Assembly (NCBI GenBank): GCA_963713445.1
Contig: CAVQMB010000017.1
Coordinates: 1-64,000 of the forward strand
Length of the DNA stretch: 64,000 nt
DNA from: CAVQMB01 sp963713445
Lineage (GTDB): Bacteria; Pseudomonadota; Gammaproteobacteria; Competibacterales; Competibacteraceae
Reading direction: 5' to 3'
Shown: positions 58,858-64,000 of the stretch, piece by piece
Layout of the letters: each line of letters opens with the position of its first letter
How positions within the stretch are numbered: position 1 is the stretch's first letter
Translations under genes and position numbers: made by a program
The notes under the pieces: model-generated
What the model saw: only the letters and a program-made list of their open reading frames with translations
The model's database searches: none
What the model was told of the DNA's origin: nothing

Positions 58858-60810
58858 TCAGTTTACTTTGCGTTTGAGCAGGCCGTGGCTGCTCAGCATG
58901 TCAAGTAGGGCGGCAACGTTGCTATTGACGCTGTGAGCGGCCGTATCCAGAACCTGGTCAGCGGCCTGGGGCGGTTCATAAGGCGCGTCGATGCCGGTGA
59001 CATTGCCGATTTCACCAGCCCGGGCACGGGCATAGAGGCCATCTTCATCGCGTTGCTCACAGACTTCCAGTGACGCCTCACAGTAAATTTCCAGAAAACG
59101 GTCCTCGCCTATGATGCGGCGGGCCTGGGCTCGGTCCGCAGTTAGCGGCGATGCCAGTGCGACGATGGTGATCAGGCCCAGGTCATTGCACATGCGCGCT
59201 ATTTCAGCGGCCCGACGCTGGTTTTCCCAACGGTCCTGGGGGCTGAATCCGAGGTCCGCGTTGATGCCGAGACGCAGGTTCTCGCCGTCAAGGACATGGA
59301 CATGATACCCGTGACCGCAGAGTTCTGCCTCCAGGGCGAAGGCCAGCGACGATTTGCCGGCTCGTGGCAGCCCGGTTAACCATAGGGTGAAGGGCTGTTG
59401 GTCGAGCCGGGCGGCGCGCACGGCAGGTGTCAGGGAGCCATGCTGCGGGCGGAGATTGCTGCCGGCATCTGCGGCCCTGTGGCGGCGCGCCAGGATACGT
59501 TCACTGGGCGTGCTGTCGAGAATCATGCCGGCCGCCACAGTGGCATTGCTGAGTCGGTCGATCAGGATGAACGCGCCGGTGGCCCGGTTCTTGTGATAGG
59601 CGTCGCAGGCCAGCGGGCGACTGCTGGTGAGCGCCACCCGGCCGATTTCGTTGAGTGCCAGTCCGGCACTGGGTTCCCGGTGCAGGCTGTTGATGTTCAT
59701 CCGATAGCGCACGGTGTCGATACTGGCAGCTGTGAGGTTGCTGGTGTGTTTGAGCAGGTAACTGCGACCGCAGTCGAGCGGTTCAGAGTCCAGCCAGACC
59801 AACATGGCCTCCAGTTGCTGACTGAGGATTGGCGCGTTATTGGGCGAGGCCAGCATGTCGCCACGACTGATGTCGAGTTCGTCAGTGAGCTGTACCGTGA
59901 TGGCCTGTGGCGAAAACGCCGCGCTCAGCTCGCCATCGAAAGTGACGATACGCTTGACCCGGCTGCGCCTGCCGGACGGCAAGGCCACGACCTCATCGCC
60001 AGGGCGAAGCACGCCGGATAGCATGTTGCCGGCATAACCACGGAAGTCCAGGTCAGGCCGCATCACCAGTTGAATAGCGAACCGCAGGTCGATCAGATTG
60101 CGATCCGATGCGATATGTACAGTTTCCAGCAGATCCAGCAGGGTCGAGCCCTGGAACCATGGCATGCGATCGCTGCGGCGGACGATATTGTCGCCCCGCA
60201 GGGCTGACACTGGAATGAAATGGAGGTCGGGCACCTGCAACTTGGCGGCAAAGTCCATGAAGTCAGCCCGCACTTGCTCGAATACGCCGCGATCGTAGTC
60301 TACCAGGTCCATTTTGTTGATGGTGACGACAATGTGCCTGATCCCCAGCAGGGAGGCGATGAAGGCATGGCGCCGGGTCTGGTCCAGCACGCCGTTGCGG
60401 GCATCGACCAGAATGATGGCCAGATCGGCCGTCGACGCCCCGGTGGCCATGTTACGAGTGTACTGCTCGTGGCCGGGAGTGTCGGCGATGATGAATTTGC
60501 GGCGGGTGGTGTTGAAATAGCGGTAGGCGACGTCGATGGTGATGCCCTGCTCGCGTTCCGCACTGAGCCCGTCGATCAGCAACGCGTAGTCCAGTTCCTC
60601 GCCAGTGGTACCGAACTTCCTGGAATCCCGGCGGGCGCTTTCCAGCTGGTCTTCAAATACCGCCCCGGCATCGTACAGAAGTCGGCCGATCAAGGTCGAT
60701 TTGCCGTCGTCGACGCTGCCGCAGGTTAGAAATCGCAACAAACTCTTGCTTTGATATTGAGCTAAGTATTGGTCTATGCCGAGTCTGTCGATCTCGTCCA
60801 GACGTGCCAT
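58858..60810 (-). CDS. cysNC: Sulfate adenylyltransferase subunit 1/APS kinase fusion (CysNC)
   Basis: This 650-residue protein joins two enzymes of sulfate activation. Residues 1-430 are the CysN GTPase: LTCGSVDDGKSTLIGRLLYD, TPGHEQYTRNMATGAS and TINKMDLVDYDR, followed by EF-Tu-like beta domains. Residues about 455-650 are an APS kinase with FTLWLTGLPRAGKSSLAFAL, GENLRLGINADLGFSPQDRW and VTGIDAPYEPP. The kinase part differs from the usual pattern (GLPRAGKSS instead of GLSGSGKST, ASPLTADR instead of ISPYR), so its activity is uncertain. The ATG overlaps the cysD stop. A separate, canonical APS kinase gene lies at 61815. Confidence 0.93.
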   Translation of the reverse strand: MARLDEIDRLGIDQYLAQYQSKSLLRFLTCGSVDDGKSTLIGRLLYDAGAVFEDQLESARRDSRKFGTTGEELDYALLIDGLSAEREQGITIDVAYRYFNTTRRKFIIADTPGHEQYTRNMATGASTADLAIILVDARNGVLDQTRRHAFIASLLGIRHIVVTINKMDLVDYDRGVFEQVRADFMDFAAKLQVPDLHFIPVSALRGDNIVRRSDRMPWFQGSTLLDLLETVHIASDRNLIDLRFAIQLVMRPDLDFRGYAGNMLSGVLRPGDEVVALPSGRRSRVKRIVTFDGELSAAFSPQAITVQLTDELDISRGDMLASPNNAPILSQQLEAMLVWLDSEPLDCGRSYLLKHTSNLTAASIDTVRYRMNINSLHREPSAGLALNEIGRVALTSSRPLACDAYHKNRATGAFILIDRLSNATVAAGMILDSTPSERILARRHRAADAGSNLRPQHGSLTPAVRAARLDQQPFTLWLTGLPRAGKSSLAFALEAELCGHGYHVHVLDGENLRLGINADLGFSPQDRWENQRRAAEIARMCNDLGLITIVALASPLTADRAQARRIIGEDRFLEIYCEASLEVCEQRDEDGLYARARAGEIGNVTGIDAPYEPPQAADQVLDTAAHSVNSNVAALLDMLSSHGLLKRKVN

Positions 60811-61721
60811 CAGAAATAGCCCTCGCGCTTCTTCTCCTCCATCGAACCGGCTTCGTCGAAGTCGATCACCCGGCCCTGGCGCTCCGACGTCCGGCCGCGG
60901 AGCATCTCCTCAATGATCGCCGGTATCGTGCCGGCCGAGGATTCGATAGCCCCGGTCAGCGGATAGCAGCCCAGAGTACGGAACCGTATGCTTCGCATCT
61001 GCGGTCGTTCATCCGGCTCCAACGGCAAGCGTTCGTCGTCGACCATTACCAGCGTACCGTGGCGTCGGACCACTGGCCTGGGTTGTGCAAAGTAAAGTGG
61101 TACGAGCGGGATCTGTTCCTGGTGCAGATACAGCCAGATGTCGAGTTCGGTCCAGTTGGAGAGTGGAAAGGCGCGTATTGATTCGCCTTTGTTGATGCGG
61201 CTGTTATAAAGCTGCCACAGTTCCGGGCGCTGGCGGCGTGGGTCCCATTGCTGGAGACGGTCGCGGAACGAAAATACGCGTTCCTTGGCGCGGCTCTTTT
61301 CTTCGTCACGGCGGGCGCCCCCGAAGGCCGCATCGAAGCTGTAGTGCGTCAATGCCTGTTTGAGCGCCTCGGTTTTCATGATGTGTGTATAACGCTGGCT
61401 GCCGTGCGTGAATGGAGTGATCCCGGCTTGTACCCCATCCCGGTTGATCCACTCGATGAGCTCAACACCGGTTTCCTGCGCCATGCGGTCGCGATAGGTA
61501 ATCATGTCGCGGAACTTGAAGGTGGTGTTGACGTGAAGTAGTGGGAAGGGCACCTGGCCGGGGTGGAACGCCTTGCGGGCCAGATGCAGTAGTACGGTTG
61601 AATCCTTGCCGATCGAGTACAGCATAACCGGGTTACTGAACTCGGCCACCACCTCGCGTATGATGTGGATGCTTTCCTGCTCGAGTTGCTGCAGATGGGA
61701 GAGAATGTATTGCTGCTGCAT
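60810..61721 (-). CDS. cysD: Sulfate adenylyltransferase subunit 2
   Basis: This 303-residue subunit forms APS from ATP and sulfate in complex with CysN. It belongs to the adenine-nucleotide alpha-hydrolase fold: MLYSIGKDSTVLLHLARKAF is the PP-loop, and FPLLHVNTTFKFRDMITYRD, THIMKTEALKQAL, AAFGGARRDEEKSRAKERVF and LSNWTELDIWLYLHQEQIPL are family segments. ATG 61721 gives the usual start (QQYILSHLQQLEQESIHIIR); the open frame continues upstream to 61847 without family likeness. It is the first gene of cysD-cysNC and diverges from cysC. Confidence 0.95.
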   Translation of the reverse strand: MQQQYILSHLQQLEQESIHIIREVVAEFSNPVMLYSIGKDSTVLLHLARKAFHPGQVPFPLLHVNTTFKFRDMITYRDRMAQETGVELIEWINRDGVQAGITPFTHGSQRYTHIMKTEALKQALTHYSFDAAFGGARRDEEKSRAKERVFSFRDRLQQWDPRRQRPELWQLYNSRINKGESIRAFPLSNWTELDIWLYLHQEQIPLVPLYFAQPRPVVRRHGTLVMVDDERLPLEPDERPQMRSIRFRTLGCYPLTGAIESSAGTIPAIIEEMLRGRTSERQGRVIDFDEAGSMEEKKREGYF

Positions 61722-61814
61722 CGGGCTGTAGGCGATTCCGGTCGGTTGAGTGTACCGGCGATTATAGCGGTGCCGGGTGCCGCGGCGGCAAATTCCCGGC
61801 GAGAGGTGGTATCT

Positions 61815-62426
61815 GTGACGGCGACCAATCTGGTATGGCACCGACATGTCGTGGATAAATCGGCGCGGGGGTCCCGTAATGGCCAGCGCCCCTGCCTGCT
61901 GTGGTTCACCGGGCTGAGTGGGTCGGGTAAGTCAACCCTGGCTGGAGCAACCGAACGGGCGCTGTTCGAGCACGGCCAGCACACCTATCTGATGGACGGG
62001 GACAATATCCGCCAGGGTCTTAACAGCGACCTCGGCTTCAGTCCGGCTGACCGGACCGAGAATATCCGGCGTATCGGCGAAGTGGCCAAATTGTTTGTCG
62101 ATGCCGGGTTGATAATGTTGACGGCTTTCATTTCGCCTTATCGCGATCAGCGCCAATGGGTGCGCAATCTGCTGGCGCCCGGGGAATTCATTGAGGTGTT
62201 CGTCGACAGCCCATTGGCTGTATGCGAACAGCGCGACCCCAAAGGCTTGTATGAAAAGGCGCGGCGCGGTGAGATCACCGGTTTCACCGGGGTGGACGCA
62301 CCCTATGAGGTGCCTTCCTCACCTGAAATTATTATCCGCAGTTCGGAGCATTCGGTGGAGCGATGTGTGAACTATATTATGGCTTTTTTGACGGATAACG
62401 GCATTGTCGTGCCGTGCCCGGATTAA
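61815..62426 (+). CDS. cysC: Adenylylsulfate kinase CysC, stand-alone
   Basis: This 203-residue kinase makes PAPS from APS and ATP. It has a P-loop LLWFTGLSGSGKSTLAGA near residue 34, YLMDGDNIRQGLNSDLGFSP, DRTENIRRIGEVAKLF, TAFISPYRDQRQWVRNLL and FTGVDAPYEVP, all canonical. I chose the GTG at 61815 with GAGAGG upstream, because an earlier start would lie in the cysD leader. It is divergent from cysD, and the same pathway has a second kinase domain fused to CysN. It presumably supplies most of the PAPS. Confidence 0.93.
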   Translation: MTATNLVWHRHVVDKSARGSRNGQRPCLLWFTGLSGSGKSTLAGATERALFEHGQHTYLMDGDNIRQGLNSDLGFSPADRTENIRRIGEVAKLFVDAGLIMLTAFISPYRDQRQWVRNLLAPGEFIEVFVDSPLAVCEQRDPKGLYEKARRGEITGFTGVDAPYEVPSSPEIIIRSSEHSVERCVNYIMAFLTDNGIVVPCPD

Positions 62427-62583
62427 CACTGGCAGCCGGCCCTGCGCAGAGGATGCCGTAATGGTAACGGCAGCTCTGTAGGATATACTGAAACCTTTTG
62501 CGCATGACCTGTGGGCAGAATGGATGCTCTGTTGTGGCAGTGGGTCGCATGAATAAAGCTGTGTCCCTCTGGGTGGGGGATGG

Positions 62584-63170
62584 TTGGTTCTGGTAGTGGG
62601 CATGTTGTTTATGCGCCCGCTCCTGCCAGTCGATGAAACCCGCTATCTGGCAGTGGCCTGGGAAATGTGGTGGCGCCACAGTCAGTTTGTTCCCATGCTC
62701 AGTGGTGTTCCTGCCGGTGGCTGCTGTGGCTGTGCTGGCACCGTGGTGGATGGCGGGTTCACGTCCGGCGGTGCGGGGCTGGGGCGTTTTGGTTGTCTGG
62801 CGGCTGTTGTTATCGCCGCTGGCATCGCGTTGCTCTGGTTGATGCCGATGGCCTTGCAGGGTGGCTGGCACTATTTCGTCGACATGACCTGGCACCAGGC
62901 GACCGGTTACATGGTCAAGTCGTTCTCGCATCAGCGTCCCTGGTGGTGGTATTTGCCACTGGTACCGTTCATGTTGCTGCCATGGACTCTATGGCCGGAG
63001 ACCTGGAAGACGCTGCGGCAGTTGGGCGGCCTGCTGGCCGAACCGCCAGTGAGGTTGTGTTTGGTATGGTCGGTTCCAGCATTCATCATTTTTAGTCTGA
63101 TCAGCGGTAAGCAGCCACATTATTTGCTGCCGCTGTTCCCGGTCTTGGCGCAACCTGCAGCTCATCCGCA
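62584..63170 (+). pseudogene. Decayed ArnT/PMT-family glycosyltransferase gene
   Basis: The fragments are LLPVDETRYLAVAWEMWWRH (the acidic first-loop motif of ArnT/PMT enzymes), then in another frame FLPVAAVAVLAPWWMAG, then LMPMALQGGWHYFVDMTWHQ and SFSHQRPWWWYLPLVPFMLL, and last LISGKQPHYLLPLFPVLAQP. These follow the order of lipid-A 4-amino-arabinose or undecaprenyl-linked sugar transferases. Two frame changes and a missing stretch after the first segment leave it non-functional. The homology ends shortly before the rRNA promoter, so the 3' end was probably lost when the rRNA operon region was joined here. Confidence 0.6.
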
Positions 63171-63214
63171 AGAATGCCCGCTCGCAGCAGAACTGATATA
63201 TTTCGGCGGGCTGC

Positions 63215-63242
63215 TTGACGTGAGCTTCGCAGTGCCTATAAT
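63215..63242 (+). promoter_or_regulatory. rRNA operon promoter
   Basis: TTGACG (63215-63220) and TATAAT (63237-63242) are 16 bases apart. The discriminator GCGCAC after the -10 is GC-rich, as expected for stringently controlled rRNA P1 promoters. It lies about 220 bases before the mature 16S start. Confidence 0.8.
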
Positions 63243-63463
63243 GCGCACTCTCGTTTGACGCAGGGCGCTAGTTAGCGGCAACGGACGTTGCGACCGCTAA
63301 GGCAGAGCAGAGCATCTTGTTTCACGAACGGGGATACGATAGACTGATGGTCTTTCGCGAGTTCTTTAACAGTTAGGTCAGGTTGTTTGTGTGGGTGCTT
63401 GAAGGCACCCGAGATGTTCCTTTGAAAGAAGGCATCGACTCAGAGCTTTTGAAGTATTGATTT
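63243..63463 (+). other. rRNA leader with boxA-like element
   Basis: The transcribed leader contains TTCTTTAACAGTT near 63362-63374, the leader element found before 16S in many gammaproteobacteria and close to boxA antitermination sites. Flanking stretches should pair with the region after 16S for RNase III cleavage. No coding sequence is seen. Confidence 0.6.

Positions 63464-64000
<537 letters not shown>

Overview
The window is chromosomal DNA of a high-GC gammaproteobacterium. It ends inside a 16S rRNA gene (from about 63464) whose visible variable regions have a gammaproteobacterial look. The housekeeping genes (rimO, metA, bioC, a tkt-gap-pgk operon, cysD with a cysNC fusion, a Braun-type lipoprotein) fit that placement. 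I cannot fix the genus from sequence alone.

Region 1 (1-4.4 kb) is a scrap yard. It holds 3' or 5' remnants of metG, two dehydrogenase genes, an IS91-type transposase, a phage-type integrase and an SLC13 permease, with a 71-bp direct repeat and a 14-bp direct repeat at junctions. Among them are an intact PhyH-type dioxygenase and an intact SDR. Region 2 (4.4-10.9 kb) carries an alpha/beta hydrolase, an aldo/keto reductase and a full-length Lhr helicase.

Region 3 (10.9-24.4 kb) is a catabolic island with two GntR/UTRA regulators. It encodes a SuyAB-like sulfo-lyase, a sulfonate/nitrate-type ABC importer, a ThDP enzyme, a four-subunit succinate dehydrogenase/fumarate reductase-like complex in the order B-C-D-A, a two-subunit fumarase-like hydratase and a TauE/SafE-type exporter. 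Read together, it could take up a C4 sulfonate, dehydrogenate and hydrate it, eliminate sulfite and export the sulfite. The flavoprotein gene has three frame changes and the hydratase alpha gene one, so it is either decaying or affected by consensus errors.

Region 4 (24.4-32.8 kb) looks like an accessory Hsp70 locus. It has a J-like protein without an HPD motif, a membrane TPR/peptidoglycan-binding protein, an Hsp70 with extra domains, a very small GrpE-like protein, a frameshifted MscS-like channel gene and an HlyU-family protein. I do not know a described system with this composition.

Region 5 (32.9-49.4 kb) is mostly ordinary: MFS transporter, M17 peptidase, two L,D-transpeptidases around an Lpp-like lipoprotein, gamma-glutamylcyclotransferase, an unpartnered amino-acid ABC ATPase, a MalY/PatB lyase, asparaginase II, bioC, rimO, metA, a YadGH-like exporter, a CPA2 antiporter and a photolyase. 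Region 6 (49.4-64 kb) has tkt-gap-pgk closed by a long hairpin, a giant coiled-coil LysM lipoprotein with 98-residue repeats, sulfate activation genes with two APS kinase copies, a decayed glycosyltransferase gene and the rRNA promoter with the first part of 16S rRNA.
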